Assembly (NCBI GenBank): GCA_964649265.1
Contig: CAZYPB010000046.1
Location: 1 to 10,314, forward strand
Reading direction: 5' to 3'
Origin: CAZYPB01 sp964649265
Lineage (GTDB): Archaea; Micrarchaeota; Micrarchaeia; Burarchaeales; JAKAKT01
Length of the DNA stretch: 10,314 nucleotides
Positions 1-7,851 of this stretch are shown one piece after another (the first letter of the stretch is position 1; each line of letters begins with the position of its first letter). Both the position numbers and the translations under genes were made by a program. The notes below the pieces were generated by a model, which did no database searches, had not been told where the DNA came from, and worked only from the letters and a program-made list of their open reading frames with translations.

Positions 1-285
1 GTGGATGTTCACGATTCCAATGGCACCATAGTAAGTGTTGGAGGAAGAACAAGCGGTTATGTTAAACTGAATCAGACCAACACTGTTTCTGTTATAACTG
101 AACAAGGAGGACATTTCGAGATCCGTTTGTCCGTGGAGTCTCTTTCAGTAATCTCGTTGGGAGTTGTTGCGGAGACTGAGACTGAGATAGGTTTAGATGG
201 GGTGCCAGAGTGTGTTGTTAAGGTGCCGATTAAAGCAAAAATAAAAGATAGGGAATTCAGCAGTATAGAACTCATAAGAAAATAG
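1..285 (+). CDS. C-terminal part of an unidentified protein (5' truncated by window edge)
   Basis: An open frame runs from the first base to a TAG stop at 283-285, giving 94 residues. The GTG at position 1 could be a start, but no upstream sequence is visible, so I treat this as the 3' end of a longer gene. The residues alternate polar and hydrophobic with many Val, Ile, Thr and Gly, which suggests a beta-rich domain. There is a single Cys in the segment PECVVKVPIK, no membrane segment and no motif I recognise. The stop directly touches the stop of the convergent prepilin gene, with no base between. The beta-rich character would suit an extracellular or pilin-type domain, but that is only a guess. 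Function unknown. Confidence 0.5.
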   Translation: MDVHDSNGTIVSVGGRTSGYVKLNQTNTVSVITEQGGHFEIRLSVESLSVISLGVVAETETEIGLDGVPECVVKVPIKAKIKDREFSSIELIRK

Positions 286-738
286 TTACTCGCAGGTTCC
301 CACAAGTGGGTTTTGACCTCTGAATGTGAATTGTCTTCCTGTACTTGGGTCAACGTATATTATTCTCATGTTGTAAGCATATTGCTCTCCTATTATACAA
401 GAATGACCGGATACGTTTATGTTTGTAGTGAGCCCCGGAGGAACAGTTATGCCTTGAGGAGAGATTATTCCTGAATCATCTATTAGCACATTTGAAACCC
501 TTATTGTGAACGGCCTGTTATTCTTTATTGTTATTTCAGCTATAGCAGGTGAGATCTTGTAATTGGGGAGTATTCCAACCTCGGCTATGCTACTCCAGTA
601 TGCTTCACTCTGCTGTCTTGTTATCCCACCAGACAGTCCCTGAAATCCACCGAGTACTCCAACAACGATGAGTGCGATTATGACAACTACCGCAAGTATA
701 ATGAGATATTCGGTAGCTGCCTGGCCACGTCTGTTCAA
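286..738 (-). CDS. Class III signal peptide prepilin-like protein
   Basis: This is a predicted archaeal type IV prepilin of 150 aa from the TTG at 738-736. It begins MNRRGQAATEYLIILAVVV: a short basic head, an RG|Q cleavage site, Glu at +5 of the mature chain (the QxxxExxxL pattern) and a hydrophobic stretch of about 22 residues. In the family this helix packs in the pilus core after cleavage by an EppA/PibD-type peptidase. The rest is beta-rich with two cysteines (GHSCII and GTCE near the C terminus) and one NVS sequon. The longer ATG start at 756 would add MFSGEL. I prefer TTG because a GGTGA ribosome binding site (747-743) lies 4 bases upstream and a TATA box at 769-776 should start transcription near 747. 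It may be a minor pilin or a secreted protein anchored like one. Its sequence differs from the TYGWA-type prepilins at the right end of the window. Confidence 0.8.
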   Translation of the reverse strand: MNRRGQAATEYLIILAVVVIIALIVVGVLGGFQGLSGGITRQQSEAYWSSIAEVGILPNYKISPAIAEITIKNNRPFTIRVSNVLIDDSGIISPQGITVPPGLTTNINVSGHSCIIGEQYAYNMRIIYVDPSTGRQFTFRGQNPLVGTCE

Positions 739-767
739 GAGTTCACCACTAAACATTTTTCTTATTC

Positions 768-786
768 ATTTATAAAGCTTTTCGGT
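768..786 (-). promoter_or_regulatory. BRE/TATA promoter of the minus-strand prepilin
   Basis: Read on the minus strand, this is CCGAAAAGCTTTATAAAT. The purine-rich CGAAAA resembles an archaeal BRE and TTTATAA a TATA box. The box centre (about 772) is about 25 bases from 747, which falls inside the longer ATG reading frame and just ahead of the TTG at 738. This placement supports the shorter protein. Confidence 0.55.
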
Positions 787-836
787 ATCTCTTTTTTTGA
801 AAACCCTTGAGAGACATTTCAGAAGTTGTTTGCGAT

Positions 837-852
837 CCGAAACCTATTTATT
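837..852 (+). promoter_or_regulatory. BRE/TATA promoter of pckA
   Basis: The string CCGAAACCTATTTATT combines a BRE-like CCGAAA with a TATA-like TATTTATT (845-852). Transcription would start near 872-875, giving a leader of about 25 bases that holds the GGGGGAT (888-894) ahead of the ATG at 899. The element sits inside the open frame that extends upstream to 797, so that extension is unlikely to be translated. Confidence 0.55.
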
Positions 853-898
853 CTTTGGAATATCATGCTTAACCCTTCCCAGAATATGGGGGATAAAC

Positions 899-2851
899 AT
901 GGTATTTCTTTTTTCTGAGGTAGCCAAAGGGATTCTGGAGCGCGCAAAAACAGAGGGAAGGCTATCTACTGGAATGGATAAGATAACTGGTTTGGCTCTT
1001 CTGGATCAGACTACGTGTTCTTCCAGGAACACGGCTGACGTCCTCACATCATTCAAAAATCATGCTTACACAACTAAAGTTACATCCAGAAGTGCAGCGC
1101 AAACAAGAGTATTCTTCAGTAAGCCAGAGAGGTATGCTGGGGATATGGTGAGCGCTGTTAAAAAATATCTTGAGGAAGAAAAAGTAGAACTCCTATACAT
1201 AGACAGGCAGATGGGAACGCACAAGAGACATTCCACAGTGTGCAGGACAGTTGTTACAACACCGTATGCCCGGCTTCTTAATATGTGGGACAAACTTCTT
1301 TTCAAACCAGAAGAGGGGAGATCGCCCGATCAGATACTGTTTCAGATTCCAGAATGGGAAGAGGTTGCACCCAAGTACATACCTGACTGGTGCTCGGCAC
1401 AAAGAGAAACGGGAAAGCCCCTTAGGAGAATACTTGTTGATGCTGATGCAGGAGTTACCTTTGTGCTCGGAAGTGATTATTTTGGTGAGATAAAGAAAGG
1501 CCACCTTAGGATGGCAATGTATAAAGAGAAAGTGAAGTACAGGGAAAGCAATGGAGTTAAGGGTGGTCTGGGAGTACATGCTGGCGGGAAAGTAATAAGA
1601 GTTAAGAGAAAGGATACTGGGGAAATAAAAGGCCTTGGGACTCTTTTCTTTGGGTTGAGTGGAACTGGTAAAACCAGTCTTTCAGTCCATCACTTCTGGC
1701 TTGAGAGCGGAGGGGAACGAGTTATCATAAGGCAGGATGATTTCTTTGTTCTCGATAAGGATGCTAAGGCATATGGGACAGAGGATAATGCATATATAAA
1801 GACAGAGGGACTTGAACCAGAAGGACAACCTCTTCTTTACCAGGGCGCAGTTAGTGACAGTGCCGTTCTTGAAAACGTTTTCGTTGATCCAGTAACAAGA
1901 GAAGCTGATTTCTTCAGGTACGATCATCCATTTACGCCAAGCAAGAAATGCCTAAATGGAAGAGGGATTGTAATAAGAAACGAGCTAGTTGATAACGGAG
2001 TAAAACAAGCTGATGAAAACATTGACCTGGAGTCAGTTGATCTTGTTTTCTTTATAACTAGAAGAGATACTGTTGTTCCGCCTGTTGCAAGGTTAAGTGA
2101 GATACAGGCAGCTTCCTTCTTTATGTTAGGAGAATCAGTACTCACATCCGCTGCGGACCCTGTCCGGGCCGGACAATCCGTCAGAGAGGTTGGAACAAAT
2201 CCATTTATAGTTGGACCGCATGCAGAGGAAGGCAATATATTCCATAAGATGTGCAAAGCAAACCCGAACATGAAATGTTTTCTTCTTAACACTGGAAGTT
2301 TTGGTGGGAGAACAGTAAAACTATCTGAGAAAAAACTTTCGGAAAAGAGTGCAGAGGAATCCGTAGAAAGGTTCTCCAAAGGAATAGAACATCCACGTGC
2401 GGGCGAGAGAATAATACAGGAGTTTAATGGAAAGAAAATCGAATACAAACTAAAGCTTGTGAAAACTATGTTGGTATTTGAAGGGGAAGAGATTAGGGAT
2501 CCAAAATCAATAGAAAAAAAACTGAGCGAGATAAAGGAGGGGAAAATTAATAAGGAAGATTTTATTGTGAAGGAATATGGAATGCTAGAAGCAGACAAGA
2601 TAAATGTAAAGGACTCGTGCGCCATTATAAGGGAAATAGCACGGGGCGCCGTGAAATGGAAAGAGGATAAGGACTGGGGATATGAAGTTGCCGTTGATAT
2701 ACCGGGAGTAGATATGAAGCGCTTCGATTGGAGGAGTTACTATTCCGAAGATGAGTACAAGGAGATGACAGATGTGTTGAGAAAAGAGAGGATTGAATGG
2801 CTGCACAAGTTCCCGGGACTGGAGAAAGAAATTATTGACGCAATTAAATAA
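899..2851 (+). CDS. pckA: Phosphoenolpyruvate carboxykinase, ATP-type (divergent archaeal form)
   Basis: PEPCK reversibly converts oxaloacetate plus ATP to phosphoenolpyruvate, CO2 and ADP, linking C4 acids to gluconeogenesis in the cytoplasm. The protein is 650 aa from ATG 899. Visible motifs are a metal/substrate KK pair in FGEIKKG (K199, K200), the metal-ligand His in GVHAG (H227), the kinase-1a P-loop GLSGTGKT (252-259), the kinase-2 Asp pair (D280, D281), PPVARL with R398, and the nucleotide-binding NTG (464-466). These match the order and spacing of the ATP-dependent family (PF01293). The GTP-type enzyme has a different P-loop context. It is about 100 residues longer than bacterial PckA, with a charged C-terminal extension after about residue 490. 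The frame is open back to 797, but the extra 34 residues lack family similarity and overlap a promoter. It is monocistronic and convergent with the T2SF gene, with 6 bases between stops. Confidence 0.85.
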   Translation: MVFLFSEVAKGILERAKTEGRLSTGMDKITGLALLDQTTCSSRNTADVLTSFKNHAYTTKVTSRSAAQTRVFFSKPERYAGDMVSAVKKYLEEEKVELLYIDRQMGTHKRHSTVCRTVVTTPYARLLNMWDKLLFKPEEGRSPDQILFQIPEWEEVAPKYIPDWCSAQRETGKPLRRILVDADAGVTFVLGSDYFGEIKKGHLRMAMYKEKVKYRESNGVKGGLGVHAGGKVIRVKRKDTGEIKGLGTLFFGLSGTGKTSLSVHHFWLESGGERVIIRQDDFFVLDKDAKAYGTEDNAYIKTEGLEPEGQPLLYQGAVSDSAVLENVFVDPVTREADFFRYDHPFTPSKKCLNGRGIVIRNELVDNGVKQADENIDLESVDLVFFITRRDTVVPPVARLSEIQAASFFMLGESVLTSAADPVRAGQSVREVGTNPFIVGPHAEEGNIFHKMCKANPNMKCFLLNTGSFGGRTVKLSEKKLSEKSAEESVERFSKGIEHPRAGERIIQEFNGKKIEYKLKLVKTMLVFEGEEIRDPKSIEKKLSEIKEGKINKEDFIVKEYGMLEADKINVKDSCAIIREIARGAVKWKEDKDWGYEVAVDIPGVDMKRFDWRSYYSEDEYKEMTDVLRKERIEWLHKFPGLEKEIIDAIK

Positions 2852-2857
2852 CTAATT

Positions 2858-3823
2858 CTACAGACCACCAAGAATGAACCCAACAAGATAGTTACTTGCT
2901 AAGTAAAAGAATATGAGTGAATTTGCAATTATAAGTGGAGCATACCTAAGTCCGTTTAGTTCTTTACCGTGATGGATCACACCGATCATAAGGCTTGCAA
3001 ACACGGATGTAACTATTAGTGTGCCAACAGAGACCATGAACAGAAAATCGGAGGAAATCGGAATGTTCATACTAACTCCTATCTGCCTTGAAAGGAAGGA
3101 TTCCGATGCCTGAATGTCTGAGACCATCTCAACAAATTTCATTGAGACAGTGAGTAGAGCAGGCATTGCGATTATAACCGTAAACAATATGAAAACCACA
3201 TACATGTTTGTTCCTGCTATGAGCTCCCTTCTCAGCTCCTGGTTCTCTCTTATGTCTTCAGCACTTGTCTCAAGAACTCTTGAGATAGATCCTCCGGAGC
3301 GCATGCTGGAACTAAAGAGAAGTATTGTTCTCCCCAATATCTTTGACTTTATTCTATTTGAGATCTCCGCAAGTTGCTCAACAAATGATTCGTTTCCAAG
3401 CGATTTGTTTGTTATGTATATTATCTCGTCATGAAGTGGGCCGAACTCGGGTCTCGAAGCCATCCTTAGTGCGACCATGGGAGTGATTCCTGCTTTTATA
3501 TTTGAAGCTGTAAGCTGCAACAGATCGGGGAGTACTCTCTCAGTCCATATTCTCCTGTCCTCGACTTGAAAATACAGTAATGTATACATCATTGATATAA
3601 TGAGCACAAATACAAGAACTGCAACAAAGTCTATGAAATAGGATGGAAACTCAGAGAAAGCACCGAATAAAACATGCGCTATTATTGAAAAGCATACTGC
3701 AGTTAATGTAACAAGACCTATCCACTCCCTGGAATCCATCCGCATACCTGCAAAAGTAAGCATCCTGGTTATGTATCTCTTGATACCCTTCGGAGCCAAT
3801 TCACCAATTTGCAGAAGAACCAT
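2858..3823 (-). CDS. Type II/IV secretion platform membrane protein, TadC-like (T2SF family), distal copy
   Basis: This is a cytoplasmic-membrane platform protein of a type IV pilus or Tad-like system, expected to hold the ATPase and the assembling pilin. It is 321 aa from ATG 3823. Membrane segments are near residues 34-54, 62-85, 205-229, 259-283 and 296-318. Between the second and third lies a cytoplasmic helical T2SF domain (about 97-200) with VLPDLLQLTASNIKAG and SGGSISRVLETSAEDIREN, typical of TadC/ArlJ halves. The frame extends to a TTG at 3841 that would overlap the upstream gene by 14 bases. ATG 3823 is preferred: it lies 4 bases past the upstream TGA, with GTGAT (3831-3827) as the likely ribosome binding site, suggesting translational coupling. 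It is the last gene of the pilus operon. Confidence 0.82.
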   Translation of the reverse strand: MVLLQIGELAPKGIKRYITRMLTFAGMRMDSREWIGLVTLTAVCFSIIAHVLFGAFSEFPSYFIDFVAVLVFVLIISMMYTLLYFQVEDRRIWTERVLPDLLQLTASNIKAGITPMVALRMASRPEFGPLHDEIIYITNKSLGNESFVEQLAEISNRIKSKILGRTILLFSSSMRSGGSISRVLETSAEDIRENQELRRELIAGTNMYVVFILFTVIIAMPALLTVSMKFVEMVSDIQASESFLSRQIGVSMNIPISSDFLFMVSVGTLIVTSVFASLMIGVIHHGKELNGLRYAPLIIANSLIFFYLASNYLVGFILGGL

Positions 3824-3827
3824 ATTA

Positions 3828-4682
3828 TCACATATAAACAAGCGGACGTCTTATCTTTACGTATTTTATAATCGCATACTCTGCAAGGAAACAACCTACC
3901 AGGACCAATATGAATGCCGGTTCCCTTACACTCGTGCTGCTGAAAGAGGACAGAATAGTTATAAGTGTCGCCCCGAGGCTTGGGATGGCTATTGCAACTA
4001 TCAGGTAGAGCAGTACCCACAAGTTCATCTCCTGTGTGTATGACTTAACATTTGATTTCTCATATTGTCGCATATTATCAACGAGATCCTTAACTGTTCC
4101 TTGAAGGCTTGAGCCAGATCTAAGTGCTATAACTATCTGCCATATGGCCTTTTTCATGAATTCAGATTCTGTTTTTGTAGCTAGTTTTTCAAGTGCTACA
4201 TCCTGTGCTTCACCTGCGTTTATGTCCTGTACAACTTCTCTGAATTCTTGAGATACATAACCATGCTCTGAAACAGATATATTTTTCAATGCCTCAAAAA
4301 GAGAGACTCCGGATGTTATCTGAATGAGCATGTCCTTTAGTGCATAAACAAGATCACGTTCCAGTTTCTCGACATATTTCCTTACCAGTATTCTCGGATA
4401 GATTGTAAACAGTATAATGAAAAGAAAGAATGTGGCAAGTGACGGGTACATTGCCATGTTGAACTGAATATATGGGTCTTTCAGCTTAACCAAAAACAGT
4501 ATAAGAAGAGACCACAGGAAAGCATTCATTGCGGATATTATGAAGTACTCTCCCTCCTCAACATCGCTCTCAAGGGCCCTCAAGTAATAACCCATTCCAA
4601 AAGGAGCTGCCAGTGCGTTCCCTAAACCTAAGAAAACACGGGCTATCCTCTTTGAAAGAGACCATGGGATTATGAATAACAC
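3828..4682 (-). CDS. Type II/IV secretion platform membrane protein, TadC-like (T2SF family), proximal copy
   Basis: This is the second platform protein of the same pilus system, 284 aa from GTG 4682. Membrane segments are near residues 46-66, 78-98, 219-246 and 256-275. A cytoplasmic T2SF domain (about 107-215) includes LVYALKDMLIQITSGVSLFEAL and LRSGSSLQGTVKDLVDNMRQYE, the same repeat logic as the neighbouring gene. The pair therefore resembles TadB/TadC as two separate subunits; archaellum ArlJ is a single long chain. The start is uncertain. A strong GAGGTG (4702-4697) overlaps the TGA of the ATPase gene, but the GTG is 14 bases away. An in-frame ATT at 4691-4689 has the ideal 5-base spacing and would give 287 aa. 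It is tightly coupled to the ATPase upstream and to the next T2SF gene downstream. Confidence 0.82.
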   Translation of the reverse strand: MLFIIPWSLSKRIARVFLGLGNALAAPFGMGYYLRALESDVEEGEYFIISAMNAFLWSLLILFLVKLKDPYIQFNMAMYPSLATFFLFIILFTIYPRILVRKYVEKLERDLVYALKDMLIQITSGVSLFEALKNISVSEHGYVSQEFREVVQDINAGEAQDVALEKLATKTESEFMKKAIWQIVIALRSGSSLQGTVKDLVDNMRQYEKSNVKSYTQEMNLWVLLYLIVAIAIPSLGATLITILSSFSSTSVREPAFILVLVGCFLAEYAIIKYVKIRRPLVYM

Positions 4683-4700
4683 TATTCGAATATCGACACC

Positions 4701-6437
4701 TCAGAGGGCCGGCTTCTTCCCTGTCTTTGCCATTTTGAGAACTGAATCGGAATCCTTGTAATACATTGACATCACATCCCCAACCTGATTAACTGAACGA
4801 AGCTTTTGCTTGAACATCCATTCCAGAACTGTTTTCTTTTCCTTTAGGTCTTTGTTTATCTCATCTATTGACATTCCAGTGTGTGTGTTCAGTTCTTCTA
4901 TTATGCGCATGCTCTCGTTCTGTTTTTGGAATGTATCCTGCCTTGGTCTCCATCGGTATATGGGGTTTAATGAAAGCATCTCAACTGATGAGCTTATCAC
5001 TTCACTTATCTCATATGTACGCCTTATTCCCAGTCTCCTATCCCTGTATTGGACTACTAACAGATGAAGTGATTGCAACTCTGTATTCGGCAAGTCGAAC
5101 GGTGGGTTCGTAAGTCTTCTAAGAACCTGCGATGCTGTGTCAGCATGGAATGTGGAATAGACCGCATGTCCGGTGTGCATTGCTTCGAACATTACCTCTG
5201 CCTCTCTCTTCTTCCTTACTTCCCCCACAATCATTCTGTCCGGCCTCATGCGGAGTGATGAGACCATAAGGTCAAGCATACTAACCTCGCCGTGTCCCTC
5301 CGGGTTTGCATTTCTTGTTACCAACGGAACCCAGTTCCATGTAAGGTATTTGGGTATTGAAAGCTCGCGCGTGTCTTCAATTGTTATTATCCTATTTGCT
5401 GGAGGAACAAGTGCACACATTGTGTTCAATGTACTCGTCTTTCCACTTGCCGTGCCGCCCACAACAAGAACGTTCATCTCGTATTGCATGCAGAGCCACA
5501 CAAACGCAGCCATATCAATTGACATCGTATTTATCTCTGGGTTTATGAAGTCAACAATTGTCCATGGATCCCTTGCAAATCTCCTTATGGTTATTGTATT
5601 CCCTCCTGTTGAGATTGGGAAAAGCGTTGCATTTACCCTGTCGCCCGTTTCCAAGTAAGAATCAAGTATTGGTGTGAGCACAGTTATGTCTCTGCCTGAT
5701 TTTCGTCCTATCTGTGCTGCAAAATTATAGATTTCCTCTTCTCCGTCCAACCATATGTTTGTTTTCAACCAGCCTAATTTCTTGTGGTAGACTGATAGAG
5801 GAACAGCCGAACCATTAACTGCTATCTCCTCAAGGTTGTTATCAACCATAAGAAATTCAATAACTCCGAGACCGTACATCCCGTATATGAGAAGTCCTGC
5901 CAGGGTGTTTACATCATCTTCTTTAAGAGAGGGGAATGTTGCTTTAAGTTGGAAAACTGCTGCACTGTGAAGATGCTCTCTTACATTCTTTGCCTTTCTA
6001 ACATCAGTTATCTCTGCTGCTTTTATGGGAACATTTCTTGCGAGGACATCCCTTATGTGTTCGAGAACAGGCTTTGTATATGTTCCTATTGATGGGATCT
6101 TTAGATCATATATCGGCCTACTCTGATCAGTTACATCTAATATTGACACATTTGCATCAGATATCCAAGAGGATAATGAGTAACCTGCCATCTCCTTTCC
6201 CTTGTAACTGGTCTTTTTCTTTGGAGAGAGCTTCTTCTTTAATCTAACCAATGGTTTTGCCATGACATCGACAGGATATGTAAGCTCGATAACATTTCTT
6301 GTCCGCAGTATCTTTGCAATTTCCTCAACGTGTCGGTGATCATCATCAATTGCCTTCGCAATCTGCATTGTATTTGCAGAATTGTTTTTCGAAGATTCCA
6401 AAAACTCGCAGATCTTATCAGCGATTGTTTTTATCAT
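4701..6437 (-). CDS. tadA: Type IV pilus / Tad-like secretion ATPase (TadA/VirB11/CpaF family)
   Basis: This is a hexameric cytoplasmic motor ATPase powering pilin assembly or retraction, 578 aa. Visible motifs are Walker A GGTASGKT (327-334), the Asp box IITIEDTREL (350-359), the atypical Walker B RMIVGEV with E406 (401-407), and the His box AMHTGHAVYSTFHAD (419-433) with H421, H424 and H431. The N2 domain spans about 160-310 and includes LEEIAVNGS. The first 70 residues look like a winged-helix-type helical module followed by a Lys-rich linker (67-80), making the N-terminal region long. An acidic and Lys-rich tail follows the ATPase core. The ATG at 6437 has no good ribosome binding site, but a TATA box about 28 bases upstream suggests a leaderless or nearly leaderless mRNA. 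It is first of a three-gene pilus operon with the two T2SF genes. It could instead be called an ArlI/EpdL-type ATPase, but the separate T2SF genes and absence of other archaellum genes favour a pilus. Confidence 0.9.
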   Translation of the reverse strand: MIKTIADKICEFLESSKNNSANTMQIAKAIDDDHRHVEEIAKILRTRNVIELTYPVDVMAKPLVRLKKKLSPKKKTSYKGKEMAGYSLSSWISDANVSILDVTDQSRPIYDLKIPSIGTYTKPVLEHIRDVLARNVPIKAAEITDVRKAKNVREHLHSAAVFQLKATFPSLKEDDVNTLAGLLIYGMYGLGVIEFLMVDNNLEEIAVNGSAVPLSVYHKKLGWLKTNIWLDGEEEIYNFAAQIGRKSGRDITVLTPILDSYLETGDRVNATLFPISTGGNTITIRRFARDPWTIVDFINPEINTMSIDMAAFVWLCMQYEMNVLVVGGTASGKTSTLNTMCALVPPANRIITIEDTRELSIPKYLTWNWVPLVTRNANPEGHGEVSMLDLMVSSLRMRPDRMIVGEVRKKREAEVMFEAMHTGHAVYSTFHADTASQVLRRLTNPPFDLPNTELQSLHLLVVQYRDRRLGIRRTYEISEVISSSVEMLSLNPIYRWRPRQDTFQKQNESMRIIEELNTHTGMSIDEINKDLKEKKTVLEWMFKQKLRSVNQVGDVMSMYYKDSDSVLKMAKTGKKPAL

Positions 6438-6455
6438 GAATAACGTTTCAGTGGG

Positions 6456-6472
6456 TATGAATATAAATTTTA
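6456..6472 (-). promoter_or_regulatory. TATA promoter for the pilus ATPase operon
   Basis: On the minus strand the gap between tldD and the ATPase reads ACTAAAATTTATATTCATA. TTTATATT (6468-6461) is a TATA-like box, with an A-rich BRE-like stretch just upstream. Its centre is about 28 bases from the ATG at 6437, so the predicted mRNA has almost no leader, consistent with the lack of a ribosome binding site. The pilus genes may therefore be transcribed apart from tldD despite the shared strand and the 53-base gap. Confidence 0.45.
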
Positions 6473-6490
6473 GTGTTGGAAGTTGAGAAC

Positions 6491-7843
6491 CTATTTTGCC
6501 TTTCCCCCCACCATCAGACCATTTATCCTTATGTGTGGACCCCCATCACTAACTGGTACTCCCTGTCCCATCTTTCCACACATCCCCGGACTCTGAGAGA
6601 AATCGTCTGCCGCCATATCGACATTACATAATGAATCAAGAACATTTCCGCTTAGGAGTACATCTCTGAGAAGTTCCTTTTTTCTTCCATTCTCAATCAG
6701 GTATCCTTCCTCTGCAGAGAAAACAAAATAGCCAGTTGTTGTATCGACACATCCTCCACTCATCCCCAATGCATATATGCCTTTCTTTATGCCTTCAAAA
6801 AGCTCGGATTTTTTTGCCTTTCCTTTACCCATGCATGTGTTGCTCATCCTTACAATGGGAGGAAACGAATACGATTGAGTGCGCGCATTTCCTGTTGGTT
6901 TAGATTTCAATGCTTCCGCCGTTTCCCTTGAGTGGAGGTATGAAACAAGTTTTCCTTTTGAAACCAGTTCTGTTCTCTCAGCTTTTATTCCTTCATCATC
7001 ATAGGAATAGGATCCAAAATAACTGGGTATTGCTGGGTCATCATATATTGTTACAAGTGGCGATGCAATATTCTTTCCAATCTTGGATTCCAAAATTGAA
7101 CTTCCTGCAATAACTCCATCTGCCTCACATGCGTGGCCCAATGCCTCATGACATAGCAAGCCAGTCATCCTTCCATCCACAACAACAGGATATTTTCCAG
7201 GCGGGGGAGTTTTTGCTGAAAGCAGTGCCAATGCTTTCGCAGGACATTGCTCAGCTCTTTTGAAAGCACTTTTCACTGTCTCATAACCTCCGGTTCTTCC
7301 CACTCTGCCTGAGGCCTGCTCCATTACTCCGTTTTCTGCAGCAAAAGAGCTGAATGAAAGGTAAACCAGAGAGGTTGATTGTCTTATGGCCGTGCCTTCA
7401 GAATTAACAAACAGTTCTGATGAAACCGAATCCATATAACGCACTGAGCGGTTTTTTATGTTCTTTCCTGAAAGCAATTTCTTTATATCCTCGGAATCAG
7501 ATACCTTCTGTTCGATACTTACGTCAATTGGGTTTATTTTTACTTTCTGTTTTACATCTGCATTTCGTAGGTTGCTTGGATAGATTTTTGATTTTCCTTT
7601 GGATATACTTGCGAGTCTGAAGGCTCTCCTGAAAATGTTTTCAATCTCGGATACCTTATCTGAACTTGCCATCCCCCATGAACCATTCACAATCATCCTT
7701 ACACTTACCCCCGTGCTTTTTCCAATTGAGACTGTCCTCTCCTTGTCCTTAAGATTTATTGAGGTAGAGTTAACACTCTCCTGCCTGTACTCGGCATAAT
7801 ATGGGCCATACTTCCTAATCAAACTGAGCGCTTTGTCTTCCAT
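6491..7843 (-). CDS. tldD: TldD-family metalloprotease (TldD/PmbA superfamily)
   Basis: This is a zinc metallopeptidase of the TldD family (U62), known in bacteria as half of the TldD/TldE complex that degrades unfolded peptides and trims modified ones such as microcins. It is 450 aa from ATG 7843. The zinc-binding HExxxH is HEALGH (232-237), followed by ACEADG. The C-terminal segment GMCGKMGQGVPV supplies the third ligand Cys (C422), and GGPHIRINGLMVGG closes the fold as in TldD. All catalytic elements appear intact. The frame continues upstream to 7933, but that would overlap the preceding gene by over 80 bases, and MEDKALSLIRKYG is the usual family start. No TldE/PmbA partner is visible. 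The stop of the small membrane protein gene is 8 bases before the start, so the two are probably cotranscribed. Confidence 0.9.
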   Translation of the reverse strand: MEDKALSLIRKYGPYYAEYRQESVNSTSINLKDKERTVSIGKSTGVSVRMIVNGSWGMASSDKVSEIENIFRRAFRLASISKGKSKIYPSNLRNADVKQKVKINPIDVSIEQKVSDSEDIKKLLSGKNIKNRSVRYMDSVSSELFVNSEGTAIRQSTSLVYLSFSSFAAENGVMEQASGRVGRTGGYETVKSAFKRAEQCPAKALALLSAKTPPPGKYPVVVDGRMTGLLCHEALGHACEADGVIAGSSILESKIGKNIASPLVTIYDDPAIPSYFGSYSYDDEGIKAERTELVSKGKLVSYLHSRETAEALKSKPTGNARTQSYSFPPIVRMSNTCMGKGKAKKSELFEGIKKGIYALGMSGGCVDTTTGYFVFSAEEGYLIENGRKKELLRDVLLSGNVLDSLCNVDMAADDFSQSPGMCGKMGQGVPVSDGGPHIRINGLMVGGKAK

Positions 7844-7851
7844 GAGAATGA

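Noticed and set aside
797..898. N-terminal extension of the PEPCK reading frame
   Set aside because: It contains the likely pckA promoter and gives residues unlike the family. The ATG at 899 has a ribosome binding site.
1924..2625. 233-codon open frame on the minus strand, opposite pckA
   Set aside because: It is Ser/Phe-rich, as expected from a shadow of a Glu/Lys-rich gene. It overlaps catalytic motifs of PEPCK and has no family features.
5173..5658. 161-codon open frame on the + strand, opposite the ATPase gene
   Set aside because: It lies wholly antisense to the conserved N2/Walker region of the ATPase, with no ribosome binding site or recognisable protein features. Long antisense frames are common opposite conserved genes.
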